Source: Micromonospora carbonacea
Lineage (GTDB): Bacteria > Actinomycetota > Actinomycetes > Mycobacteriales > Micromonosporaceae
Direction: 5' to 3'
Length of the DNA stretch: 64,000 nucleotides
Assembly (NCBI RefSeq): GCF_014205165.1
Contig: NZ_JACHMZ010000001.1
Span: 744,001-808,000, forward strand
The notes under the pieces are model-generated. The model saw only the letters and a list, made by a program, of their open reading frames with translations. It searched no databases and was not told the origin of the DNA. A program made the position numbers and the translations under genes. Of the stretch, positions 25,529 through 32,843 are shown one piece after another. The number at the start of each line of letters is the position of its first letter. Within the stretch, counting starts at the first letter, position 1.

Positions 25529-27121
25529 TCAGCCTCGGCGGCTGAGCAGCGCCACGGTCAGGCCGGGGCGTGGCCAGACCCGCTCGACGGCGAAGCCATC
25601 CCGCAGCGCCGTCCCCTTCGCGCCGGGCACCGCGTCGGCCGGGTCTGCCTGCCGGCCGGCGACCACCAGCCAGACCCGTCGCGCCCCGGCCAGGCAGGCG
25701 GCCGGGGCGGGGCACTCGTCGGTCCAGTAGTCGCCGCGCGCGTCGCGGCCCCGCACGGCCAGCGCGTCCGGGGGCTGCCGGTCGCCGAGGTGGTAGCCGA
25801 TGCCGAGGTCCGTGAACAGCCAGCCGTCCCGGGGCGAGAAGACGATCACGTCGCCGGGGCGGCGTCCCGCGTCGACCACCCGGGCCGCCCCCCGGTAGTC
25901 GACCAGCGCGCCGCGCGGCCATTCGTGGCTACGCCGCAGCGCCACCTGGTCGGGCAGCCCGAGCAGGCCGGCGAGGAGCACCACGGCCAGCGCCGCCGGC
26001 AGCGCCACCGTGGCCAGCGCCGCCCCGGCCAGCAGACACGCGAACGGCACGGCGAAGAACAGGTAGCGCGGCACCCACAGCGGCCCGGCCAGCCCGGCCA
26101 GGAAGACCAGGGCCACCGGCAGGACCAGGCAGGCGGCGGGGGGCAGCCCGGCCCGGCCCGACCGGGCGACGCCGAGGGCGGCCAGGCCCAGCAGCAGCCC
26201 GCCCACCGCGCCGCTCTGGGCCAGCGCGCCGGGCAGGGCGGCCAGGTCGGCGGGGCGGGCCGGGTCCACCCAGTCGAGCTGCCGCCCCCGCTGGCCGGCT
26301 GCCAGCAGCACCAGGGGAGCGAGCACGACCGCCGCCGGCAGGAGCGCGAGCAGCCAGCCCCACAACGCCCGCCGCGGCCACCGGCCGGCGATCCGGGGGA
26401 GACCGTCCGGGCCGCCGGCCCCGCGGGCCGCCGGCCCGGGTACGCCGGGAGGATTTCCGTCGGTGGTGCCCGAGGTGGTGTCCGGAGCGTCCCGGTTGAC
26501 GGTTGGCCGGATGGCGCGGCGGGCGGAGCGGTCGGCGGCCAGCACGACTGCCGCGTGGGCGGCGAGCAGGGTGAGCGCGACCAGGTGGGCCAGGCCGAGG
26601 GCGGCCACCGCGGCGGCGTACCCGGCCCAGCGCCGCCAGCCGGGCCGCTCCAGCGCCCGGACCAGCAGCAGCGTCGCCAGCACCGCGAAGAGGGCGACGA
26701 ACGCGTACGGGCGGGCCTCCTGGGCGTACCGGGAGGTGCCGGGCAGGACCGCGAACAGCAGGCCGCCGGCGAGTCCGGCCCGTCGCCCGAGCAGCCGGGC
26801 GCCGAGTGCGGCGGCGAGCCCGGCCGTGCCCGCCATGGCCAGCGCCGACGGCAGCCGCAGCGCGGCGGGGGAGTCCCCGCAGAGCGCCACCCAGCCGTGC
26901 ATGAACAGGTAGTACGGCCAGGTGGCGGCATCGATGGCGCCGGCCATCCGGGTCAGGTCGCCCAGCGGCCGGGTGGCGGCGCTCCAGGTGGCCAGCTCGT
27001 CGCGCCACGGCTGGGCCGAGCCGATGCCCACGCCGGTGGCCGCCAGCGTCCCCACAGCCGGCCACAGCCAGACCGCCCTGGGCCATCCCAACAAAAACCG
27101 CCAAACGGACGATTTCGCCAC
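25529..27121 (-). CDS. GT39/ArnT-like membrane glycosyltransferase
   Basis: A 530-residue polytopic protein with about ten to eleven hydrophobic helices. The first extracytoplasmic loop carries QPWRDELATWSAATR, with the Asp-Glu pair used by GT-C enzymes that take polyprenyl-phosphate sugars. RYAQEARPYAFVALFAV is a signature of this actinobacterial mannosyltransferase-like group. A Pro/Gly-rich soluble loop (about residues 205-245) and a C-terminal soluble domain of 130 residues follow. It probably adds a sugar to an envelope lipid or protein. The GTG start has no clear ribosome site. It is divergent from the cysteine-leader operon. Confidence 0.85.
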   Translation of the reverse strand: MAKSSVWRFLLGWPRAVWLWPAVGTLAATGVGIGSAQPWRDELATWSAATRPLGDLTRMAGAIDAATWPYYLFMHGWVALCGDSPAALRLPSALAMAGTAGLAAALGARLLGRRAGLAGGLLFAVLPGTSRYAQEARPYAFVALFAVLATLLLVRALERPGWRRWAGYAAAVAALGLAHLVALTLLAAHAAVVLAADRSARRAIRPTVNRDAPDTTSGTTDGNPPGVPGPAARGAGGPDGLPRIAGRWPRRALWGWLLALLPAAVVLAPLVLLAAGQRGRQLDWVDPARPADLAALPGALAQSGAVGGLLLGLAALGVARSGRAGLPPAACLVLPVALVFLAGLAGPLWVPRYLFFAVPFACLLAGAALATVALPAALAVVLLAGLLGLPDQVALRRSHEWPRGALVDYRGAARVVDAGRRPGDVIVFSPRDGWLFTDLGIGYHLGDRQPPDALAVRGRDARGDYWTDECPAPAACLAGARRVWLVVAGRQADPADAVPGAKGTALRDGFAVERVWPRPGLTVALLSRRG

Positions 27122-27158
27122 GTCATCGAGCCTCCCACACCCGCCCCCCCAGCCCGGT

Positions 27159-27212
27159 GATCAAGAGGAAAGTGTCACCGTGGAGATCGACATCGACGCC
27201 TTTCTCTTGATC
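27159..27212. repeat. imperfect palindrome with GATCAAGAG arms
   Basis: GATCAAGAGGAAAG and CTTTCTCTTGATC pair over 13 bp with one bulged G, around a 27-nt centre. It sits between divergent genes, so it is not a usual terminator. It resembles dispersed palindromes I associate with Micromonospora genomes; only one copy is in this window. Confidence 0.5.
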
Positions 27213-27215
27213 GTC

Positions 27216-27303
27216 GGGGTGGGGAGCGGTGGGGCGGGGGTGCGGGGTGGGAGGGTGGTTGGGTGGTTTGGCTGTTGGGGTGGGGTGTCGGTGGGGGTGG
27301 GGA
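27216..27303 (+). other. G-rich, C-poor tract (possible G-quadruplex)
   Basis: Nearly 90 bp with many GGGG runs separated by 1-4 nt and almost no C on the plus strand, a composition unlike the surroundings. It lies in the shared upstream region of the GT39 gene and the sulfur operon, 70 bp before the leader peptide. Confidence 0.55.
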
Positions 27304-27375
27304 TCGGTGGCCCGTGATGTGGGATCACACTCACGGCCGTTGGTAGGTCCACCCTGCGTGTGGGAGCATGGGCAC

Positions 27376-27462
27376 ATGCTTGCCGCTGTCGTCCGTCGCT
27401 TCGTGGCCCGTCGCCACGTCGACTACGGCCGCGTGCGCAGCGCCATCTGTCCGGCCCACTGA
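27376..27462 (+). CDS. leader peptide of the sulfite-reductase operon (putative Cys attenuator)
   Basis: A 28-codon open frame precedes the sulfite reductase gene by 130 bp. It ends RRHVDYGRVRSAICPAH, close to short actinobacterial leader peptides of the pattern (L/R)HVD-R-SA-C that lie upstream of cysteine and sulfur genes. The single Cys codon (27448-27450) is the fourth from the end, where ribosome stalling under Cys shortage could alter downstream RNA folding. GGGAG lies 9 nt upstream of the ATG. Basic residues dominate the first half. The role as an attenuator is inferred from family knowledge and position. Confidence 0.75.
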   Translation: MLAAVVRRFVARRHVDYGRVRSAICPAH

Positions 27463-27495
27463 CGACGCCCGACCCATCCGTCTCGGGCGCGTAGT

Positions 27496-27551
27496 CGCGC
27501 CGGCCGTCCGACACCGCTGTCCACGGCCCCGTCCCACGGGCCGGCCGCGCG
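27496..27551 (+). promoter_or_regulatory. alternative hairpins between leader peptide and sirA
   Basis: CGCGCCGGCC can pair with GGCCGGCCGCGCG (one bulge), while GGCCCCGT can pair with ACGGGCC at 27525-27542. Both use the GGCC at 27539-27542, so the structures exclude each other, as in translation-controlled attenuators. Confidence 0.4.
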
Positions 27552-27591
27552 CCCGCGTCCAGAGGCACAGCAGACAACGGAGGACGCCGCG

Positions 27592-29304
27592 ATGGCGGTC
27601 AGCAGCACCCCCGCCCGACCCGACGCACCCACGGCAGCCGTCGCGCGGGCACCCCGCCGCCCCCGTGGGGAGGGCCAGTGGGCGCTCGGTCACCGTGAGC
27701 CGCTCAACGCCAACGAGCGGATCAAGAAGGACGACGATCCGCTGAACGTCCGGGCCCGGATCGAGAACATCTACGCCCACCGGGGCTTCGCCTCGATCGA
27801 CCCGCAGGACCTGCGCGGCCGGTTCCGCTGGTGGGGCCTCTACACCCAGCGCAAGGCCGGCATCGACGGCGGACGCACCGCCGTGCTGGAGCCGCACGAG
27901 CTGGAGGACGAGTTCTTCATGCTCCGTGTCCGGGTCGACGGTGGCCAGCTCACCCTGGAGCAGCTCCGGGTGGTCGCGGACATCTCCCGGGAGTTCGCCC
28001 GGGACACCGCCGACATCACCGACCGGCAGAACATCCAGTACCACTGGATCCGGGTCGAGGACATGCCGGAGATCTGGCGTCGGCTGGAGTCGGTGGGCCT
28101 GCAGACCACCGAGGCGTGCGGCGACTGCCCGCGGATCGTGCTCGGCAGCCCGGTCGCCGGGGTGGCCGAGGCCGAGCTGCTCGACCCGACCCCGGCGCTG
28201 GAGGAGATCGTCCGGCGGTACGTCGGCGACAAGCGCTTCTCCAACCTGCCCCGCAAGTTCAAGACGTCGATCTCCTGGCTGGTGGACACCCCGTACGAGG
28301 CGAACGACATCGCCTTCCTGGGCGTCGACCACCCGGAGCACGGCCCCGGCTTCGACGTCTGGGTCGGCGGCGGCCTCTCCACCAACCCGATGCTGGCCAA
28401 GCGGCTCGGCGTCTGGGTGCCGCTGACCGAGGTGCCGGACGTCTGGGCCGGCGTGGTCGGCATCTTCCGCGACTACGGCTACCGCCGGTTGCGCAACCGG
28501 GCCCGGCTGAAGTTCCTCGTCGCCGACTGGGGCGTGGAGAAGTTCCGCGAGGTGCTGGAGAAGGAATACCTGGGCCGCACGCTGCTCGACGGGCCCGCCC
28601 CGGAGCTGCCCGCCAAGCCGGTCGACCACATCGGGGTGCACCGCCAGCGCGACGGGCTCGCCTACGTCGGGGCCGCCCCGGTGGTGGGGCGGGTCTCCGG
28701 CACGCAGCTCGCCCGGCTCGCCGACGTGGTCGAGGCGCACGGCAGCGGCCGGGTGCGGCTCACCCCGTACCAGAAGCTCCTGGTCCTGGACGTGCCCCCG
28801 GAGCGGACCAACTCGCTGGTGGCCGAGCTGAGCACGATCGGCCTTCAGGCCCGGCCGTCGGCGTGGCGGCGCGGCACGATGGCCTGCACCGGCATCGAGT
28901 TCTGCAAGCTGGCCATCGTCGAGACGAAGGCGCGCGGCGAGGAGCTGGTGGCCCGGCTGGAGGAGCGCCTGCGCGACTTCGACGCGGACATCTCCATCCA
29001 CCTCAACGGCTGCCCGAACGCCTGCGCCCGCACGCAGGTCGCCGACATCGGCCTCAAGGGGCAGCTCGTGGTCGGCCCGGACGGCCGCCAGGTCGAGGGC
29101 TTCCAGGTGCACCTGGGCGGTGGCCTGGGCATGGCGCAGGGCCAGACCGCCGGTTTCGGCCGCAAGCTGCGCGGCCTGAAGACCACCGCCGCCGAGCTTC
29201 CGGAGTACGTGGAACGGCTCGCCCGCCGCTACCTGGCGAGCCGGACCGAGGGCGAGTCCTTCGCCAACTGGGTGATCAGGGTAGACGAGGAGGAACTCCG
29301 ATGA
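27592..29304 (+). CDS. sirA: ferredoxin-dependent sulfite reductase (siroheme/4Fe-4S)
   Basis: Reduces sulfite to sulfide for cysteine synthesis. The 570-residue protein has the duplicated nitrite/sulfite-reductase architecture: ferredoxin-like half-domains near QPFRW-like GRFRWWGLYTQRK and GLAYVGAAPVVGRVSGTQLA, and the cluster/siroheme cysteines in CTGIEFC (C-x5-C) and NGCPNAC (C-x3-C). QNIQYHWIRVEDMPEI and ACGDCPRIV match the actinobacterial SirA/NirA group. ATG 27592 follows GGAGGACGCCGCG. The neighbouring APS reductase and chelatase make sulfite, not nitrite, the probable substrate. The stop overlaps the next gene (ATGA). Confidence 0.95.
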   Translation: MAVSSTPARPDAPTAAVARAPRRPRGEGQWALGHREPLNANERIKKDDDPLNVRARIENIYAHRGFASIDPQDLRGRFRWWGLYTQRKAGIDGGRTAVLEPHELEDEFFMLRVRVDGGQLTLEQLRVVADISREFARDTADITDRQNIQYHWIRVEDMPEIWRRLESVGLQTTEACGDCPRIVLGSPVAGVAEAELLDPTPALEEIVRRYVGDKRFSNLPRKFKTSISWLVDTPYEANDIAFLGVDHPEHGPGFDVWVGGGLSTNPMLAKRLGVWVPLTEVPDVWAGVVGIFRDYGYRRLRNRARLKFLVADWGVEKFREVLEKEYLGRTLLDGPAPELPAKPVDHIGVHRQRDGLAYVGAAPVVGRVSGTQLARLADVVEAHGSGRVRLTPYQKLLVLDVPPERTNSLVAELSTIGLQARPSAWRRGTMACTGIEFCKLAIVETKARGEELVARLEERLRDFDADISIHLNGCPNACARTQVADIGLKGQLVVGPDGRQVEGFQVHLGGGLGMAQGQTAGFGRKLRGLKTTAAELPEYVERLARRYLASRTEGESFANWVIRVDEEELR

Positions 29305-29459
29305 GTGAGACTCGTTCAGCGCCGCTCTACTGCCCCTACTGCGGTGAGGAGGACCTGCGGCCGAGCGAGGCCGGGCACGGCGCGTGGGAGTGCCACGCCT
29401 GCGCCCGGGTGTTCACGGTGAAGTTCACCGGCCTGCTGACCGAGGCGGTGACCCGATGA
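29301..29459 (+). CDS. small Cys4 zinc-ribbon/rubredoxin-like protein
   Basis: A 52-residue protein with two CxxC knuckles, C11-C14 (YCPYCGEED) and C31-C34 (WECHACARVFTVKF). It overlaps sirA by 4 nt and cysH by 4 nt, so all three are co-translated. The fold should be a zinc ribbon or rubredoxin-like site; the cysteines could bind zinc or a single iron. Its position between two electron-requiring enzymes suggests a small redox or assembly partner of sulfite reduction, but there is no direct proof. It resembles the small proteins found in this position in other actinobacterial sir-cysH operons. Confidence 0.85.
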   Translation: MSETRSAPLYCPYCGEEDLRPSEAGHGAWECHACARVFTVKFTGLLTEAVTR

Positions 29460-30220
29460 CCGCCCTGGTGTCGGCCGCGACCCTGGGGCTGGTCGGCCCC
29501 GGCGGCCCGACGCCCGCCGATCCCGCCCGGCGCAGCCCGCAGGAGCTGCGGGAGCTGGCCGAGCGGGCGGGCCGGGAGCTGGAGGGCGCTCCGGCGCTGG
29601 AGATCGCCCGCTGGGCGGCCGAGACGTTCGGCGACCGGTTCTGCGTGACCAGCTCGATGGCCGACGCCGTGCTCGCCCACCTCGTCTCCCGGGTCGCGCC
29701 CGGGGTCGACGTGATCTTCCTCGACACCGGGCTGCACTTCCCGGAGACGCTGCGGGTCCGCGACGAGGTGGCCCGCCGGCTGCCCGTCAACGTCCGGTCG
29801 ATCCGGCCCCGGCTCACCGTCGGCCAGCAGGACGGCGAGTACGGCCCCCGGCTGTTCAACCGGTCGCCGGACGACTGCTGCCAGCTGCGCAAGGTCGAGC
29901 CGCTGGAGCGGGCGCTGTCCGGGTACGACGCCTGGGCCGCCGGGCTGCGCCGCGACGAGTCGCCGACCCGGGCCAACACGCCGGTGGTGACGTTCGACGC
30001 CCGCCGGGGCAGGGTGAAGGTGAACCCGATCGCCGCCTGGAAGCAGGCCGACGTGGACGCCTACATCGCCCGGCACGACATCCCGGTCAACGAGCTGTTC
30101 AAGCGCGGCTACGGCTCGATCGGCTGCTGGCCCTGCACCCGCCGCACGAAGGCGGGGGAGGACCCGCGGGCCGGCCGCTGGGCGATGTTCGAGAAGACCG
30201 AGTGCGGGCTGCACCTCTGA
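29456..30220 (+). CDS. cysH: adenylyl-sulfate (APS) reductase
   Basis: Reduces APS to sulfite and AMP with thioredoxin. The 254-residue protein has the PAPS-reductase fold with SSMADAVLAHLV (adenine-nucleotide loop), FLDTGLHFPETL, and the four cysteines that mark the 4Fe-4S APS-specific class: CC in DDCCQLRKVEPL and C-x2-C in GCWPCTRRT. The C-terminus GRWAMFEKTECGLHL carries the catalytic Cys in ECGLH. A non-conserved N-terminal segment of about 35 residues precedes the domain. ATG 29456 overlaps the preceding stop. The sulfurylase genes cysD/cysN are not in this window. Confidence 0.95.
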   Translation: MTALVSAATLGLVGPGGPTPADPARRSPQELRELAERAGRELEGAPALEIARWAAETFGDRFCVTSSMADAVLAHLVSRVAPGVDVIFLDTGLHFPETLRVRDEVARRLPVNVRSIRPRLTVGQQDGEYGPRLFNRSPDDCCQLRKVEPLERALSGYDAWAAGLRRDESPTRANTPVVTFDARRGRVKVNPIAAWKQADVDAYIARHDIPVNELFKRGYGSIGCWPCTRRTKAGEDPRAGRWAMFEKTECGLHL

Positions 30221-30222
30221 CC

Positions 30223-30984
30223 GTGTCCGGGATCCGGGGGTCGGCGCTCGCGGCCGGCGACCCGGTGGTCCTGGTGGCGCACGGCAGCCGGGATCCCCGG
30301 GCGGCCGAGGCGACCCGGGCGCTGGCCCGGGCGGTCGCGGCCGCCCGCCCCGGCGTGGCCGTGTCGGCGAGCTGGCTGGACCACACGGACCCGGGGCCGA
30401 CGGAGGCGCTGCGCTCGCTGGCGGCGGCCGGGCATCCCCGGGCGGTGCTGGTGCCGCTGCTGCTCACCGCCGCGTACCACCGGCGGGTGGACGTCCCGGC
30501 GGCGGTCGCGGCGGCCCGGGAGTCGGGGCCGCCGATCGACGTGCGCGTCTCCGACGTGCTCGGCCCGGCCGACGGGGTGGTCGACGGGGCGCTGCTGGCC
30601 GGGCTGCGGCGGCGGCTGGCGGAGGCGGAGCCCGGCCGGTTCGACGCGTTGGTGCTCGCCGCCGCGGGCACCCGGGATCCCCGGGCGCGGGGTTCGGTGG
30701 GCCAGGTCGCGGCGGCGCTCGGCGCGGCGCTCGGGGTGCCCTGCCGGGTGTCGTACGCCTCGGCGGCCCCGCCGGACGCGGGCGCGGCGGTGTCCCGGCT
30801 GCGCGCGGCGGGGGCCCGGCGGGTGGTCGTGTCGGCGTACTTCCTGGCCCCGGGGCTCTTCCACGACGCGGTGCTGGCGGGGGCGCGGGCGGCCGGCGCG
30901 GTGACCGTCTCCGGGCCGCTCACCGACGCCCCGGAGCTGGCCGATCTGGTGCTGCGCCGGGCGGACGCCGCACCGCCGGAGTGA
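30223..30984 (+). CDS. sirohydrochlorin chelatase (CbiX/SirB family)
   Basis: Inserts Fe2+ (or Co2+) into sirohydrochlorin; here iron for the siroheme of the adjacent sulfite reductase is likely. The protein (253 residues) has two CbiX repeats. The first starts VVLVAHGSRDPRAAEATRAL with the metal-binding His and contains VPLLLTAAYHRRVDVPAAV; the second has LAAAGTRDPRARGSVGQVA and VVVSAYFLAPGLFHDAV. In the second repeat the Gly-Ser after Ala-Ala-Gly replaces the first-repeat His, so probably only one half is catalytic. Start codons at 30223 and 30202 are both possible; the latter overlaps cysH. Confidence 0.88.
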   Translation: MSGIRGSALAAGDPVVLVAHGSRDPRAAEATRALARAVAAARPGVAVSASWLDHTDPGPTEALRSLAAAGHPRAVLVPLLLTAAYHRRVDVPAAVAAARESGPPIDVRVSDVLGPADGVVDGALLAGLRRRLAEAEPGRFDALVLAAAGTRDPRARGSVGQVAAALGAALGVPCRVSYASAAPPDAGAAVSRLRAAGARRVVVSAYFLAPGLFHDAVLAGARAAGAVTVSGPLTDAPELADLVLRRADAAPPE

Positions 30985-31087
30985 ATCCGGGCGGGCGGCT
31001 GCTTCCGGGCGGCGGCGCGTCGGCCGGGTGATCGGTGCGGCCCGGCCCGGGGCGCGCAGCGGGCCCGGGAGGACGCCGCACAGCAGA

Positions 31088-31119
31088 ACGCCCCGACAGG
31101 GGTTGCCCTGTCGGGGCGT
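31088..31119. terminator. bidirectional terminator between chelatase and whiB1
   Basis: ACGCCCCGACAGGG and its perfect complement (14 bp) enclose the loop GTTG. It lies between two convergent genes, 24 bp from the whiB1 stop. Confidence 0.85.
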
Positions 31120-31142
31120 GGAGCTGTGGTGCGTGCAGTAGG

Positions 31143-31400
31143 TCAGGCGGAGTGAGCGCGCAGCACCCGGAGACCACCGCGGCGCTTGACGGCGCGCCGC
31201 TCCTCCTCGCTCATCCCGCCCCAGACGCCGGCGTCCTGACCGGACTCAAGTGCCCACTGGAGGCACTGGTCGGTCACGGAGCAGCGCCGGCAGACGGCCT
31301 TGGCCTGCTCGACCTGCAGGAGAGCCGGACCGGACGTCCCGATCGGGAAGAACAGCTCCGGGTCCTCGTCGCGGCAGACAGCATGGTGACGCCAGTCCAT
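31143..31400 (-). CDS. whiB1: WhiB1 (WblE) iron-sulfur, NO-sensing transcription factor
   Basis: The 85-residue protein begins MDWRHHAVCRDEDPELFFPI and has cluster cysteines C9, C37, C40 and C46, the same numbering as M. tuberculosis WhiB1, which it resembles throughout (GVWGGMSEEERRAVKRR). WhiB1 binds the housekeeping sigma factor, is essential in mycobacteria, and its 4Fe-4S cluster reacts with NO. I chose ATG 31400 from the conserved N-terminus; an AGGAG lies 10 nt upstream. Two CRP-type palindromes occur 200-275 bp upstream. It lies apart from pdtaS, to which it is adjacent in mycobacteria. Confidence 0.96.
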   Translation of the reverse strand: MDWRHHAVCRDEDPELFFPIGTSGPALLQVEQAKAVCRRCSVTDQCLQWALESGQDAGVWGGMSEEERRAVKRRGGLRVLRAHSA

Positions 31401-31600
31401 GGCGGCAACACTCCTCATTCTGGATGGGTGGCAGATATTGCGTTGGTGCTTTTCCTTTATGCATCCGCACGCCGATGGTCACGGTTCGCATCCATCAATT
31501 CGGCGCTGCGTGAGCAGGCTCTGGTAGCCACTGGGACCTGCTGGAACAGCTCAACACAATGAGCATGTCCTAGCAATGTCCCGGTAACTCAAGTTCGCTT

Positions 31601-31614
31601 GTGAATACTTTCAC
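31601..31614. promoter_or_regulatory. CRP-type binding site 1 upstream of whiB1
   Basis: GTGAATACTTTCAC, flanked by T and G, fits TGTGA-N6-TCACA, the CRP/GlxR consensus. It lies 200 bp upstream of the whiB1 start codon. Confidence 0.55.
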
Positions 31615-31638
31615 GAACTCACGCGATGTCAAGGGTGA

Positions 31639-31659
31639 CGCTCGGAAAAACTCCGAGCG
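31639..31659. other. perfect stem-loop between the two CRP-type sites
   Basis: CGCTCGGA and TCCGAGCG enclose AAAAC. It abuts the second CRP-type site. Its role is unknown. Confidence 0.4.
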
Positions 31660-31673
31660 GTGAGCAAGCTCAC
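31660..31673. promoter_or_regulatory. CRP-type binding site 2 upstream of whiB1
   Basis: GTGAGCAAGCTCAC, a perfect 14-bp palindrome of form GTGA-N6-TCAC, 59 bp from site 1. Confidence 0.5.
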
Positions 31674-31849
31674 GACCCCTTTGTCCGGTTTGCAGGGAGT
31701 CCTGGTTACCCGGCGTACCACAGTCGAGGATCAATATAGTACAGTCTGCGTGACATTGCTGACATTTCCGGCACCTCGCCCTCGGTGTGGCGGCCACCGC
31801 ATCGACAGCGGTGGGGGAACCGCGCTCGACCAAGGGCTGTACCCGAGAC

Positions 31850-32800
31850 CTAGCAGATTACTCTCAGTGCGGCCGGAACGGATGCGAATCTGACTTTTTC
31901 CCGCTCGCCGAGATAGTCCCCGTCGAGCTGGAAAGCCTGAGGACGGCTCGCGACCAGGGTGAACTCGGCCAGGTCGTGCAGCTGCAACACCTGACGCCCC
32001 CGCGGATTGGGCGTGTGGGAGAAGAACTGGGTCACTGTGCGTGCCGTGCTCGCCACGCGGAGCTGCCGCATGGCGAGCACGTCGAGCCCGAGATCGAAGG
32101 ACGCCGCCGGATTCGGGTTGATCTCCCGCTCGCCCAGGTACGTCCAGGGCGCGGTGTTCTGGATGATGACCGTGGCGATCTCACCCTCGGTAACCTCGCC
32201 GGGGCGTTCCAGTGAGATCGTCGGATGGCGACGGTTCGAGCCGAGGAAATACTGATTGACCGTCGAGCGCAGATAGAGCGCCGGCGTCGAGACCCGGCCG
32301 CGCCGACGGGCCTGCTCGACCCGGTGGATCACCGCCGCGTCGAGGCCGAAGCCGGCGCAGAAGGTGAAGTAGCGGTCGTCGGCCCGGCCCAGCCCGATCG
32401 TGCGGGACCGCCCGAGCCGCAGCCCCTCCAGGATCATGCTGGTGCCCTCCGGCCACTCCCGGGGCAGGCCGAGCGCGCGGGCGAACACGTTCGTGGAGCC
32501 CCCGGGGACGGTGGCCAGCGCCGGCAGCCGCTCGGCGGGGCTGCGCCCGGTGCGGATCGTCGGGGGCTCGGCCGCCATCAGGCCGTTGACCACCTCGTTG
32601 ACGGTGCCGTCGCCGCCGAGCGTCACCACCAGGTCGACGCCCTCCTCGGCCGCCTCCCGGGCGAGGTCCATGGCGTGACCCCGCCGGCGGGTGTACCGCA
32701 CCGACAGGTCGACTTCGCTGCGCAGCGCCCGGACCAGGACGTCCCGGCTGCGTTCGCTGGTGGTGGTGGCCTTCGGATTGACCACCAGGACGGCCCGCAT
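31850..32800 (-). CDS. diacylglycerol/sphingosine-type lipid kinase
   Basis: A 316-residue DagK-family kinase that phosphorylates a lipid hydroxyl. It begins MRAVLVVNPKATTTSERSRD and has the nucleotide motif LGGDGTVNEVVNGLM (GGDGT) and VPGGSTNVFARALGLPREW. The C-terminal beta-sandwich contains TYLGEREINPNPAASFDLGL and FQLDGDYLGER. Diacylglycerol is the family default; other polyprenols are possible. ATG 32800 lies 7 nt after TACAGT, hence probably leaderless; the longer upstream frame is unsupported. It is divergent from a small membrane-protein gene, also apparently leaderless, only 43 bp away. Confidence 0.93.
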   Translation of the reverse strand: MRAVLVVNPKATTTSERSRDVLVRALRSEVDLSVRYTRRRGHAMDLAREAAEEGVDLVVTLGGDGTVNEVVNGLMAAEPPTIRTGRSPAERLPALATVPGGSTNVFARALGLPREWPEGTSMILEGLRLGRSRTIGLGRADDRYFTFCAGFGLDAAVIHRVEQARRRGRVSTPALYLRSTVNQYFLGSNRRHPTISLERPGEVTEGEIATVIIQNTAPWTYLGEREINPNPAASFDLGLDVLAMRQLRVASTARTVTQFFSHTPNPRGRQVLQLHDLAEFTLVASRPQAFQLDGDYLGEREKVRFASVPAALRVIC

Positions 32801-32807
32801 GGGCGGC

Positions 32808-32813
32808 ACTGTA
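32808..32813 (-). promoter_or_regulatory. -10 element for the lipid kinase
   Basis: TACAGT on the minus strand, 7 nt before ATG 32800. Confidence 0.5.
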
Positions 32814-32830
32814 CCGCGCCCCACCACCGG

Positions 32831-32836
32831 TATCGT
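32831..32836 (+). promoter_or_regulatory. -10 element for the small membrane-protein gene
   Basis: TATCGT, 7 nt before GTG 32844. With the element at 32808-32813 it forms a compact back-to-back leaderless promoter pair. Confidence 0.5.
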
Positions 32837-32843
32837 GGCGCGC

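Larger units (their letters stand above)
31401..31849 (-). promoter_or_regulatory. long, AT-richer upstream region of whiB1
   Basis: About 450 bp without a convincing gene, clearly lower in GC than its surroundings. It holds two GTGA-N6-TCAC palindromes, a stem-loop between them, and a minus-strand TTGACA (31627-31632) with no perfect -10. Small open frames inside lack family motifs and normal codon use. Confidence 0.6.

Noticed and set aside
25529..27121. Part of a natural-product or polysaccharide cluster
   Set aside because: Only one membrane glycosyltransferase; no polymerase, flippase or other transferases nearby.
31570..31833. 87-codon minus-strand frame in the whiB1 upstream region
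   Set aside because: No family motif, AT-richer DNA without codon bias, and it overlaps CRP-type sites.
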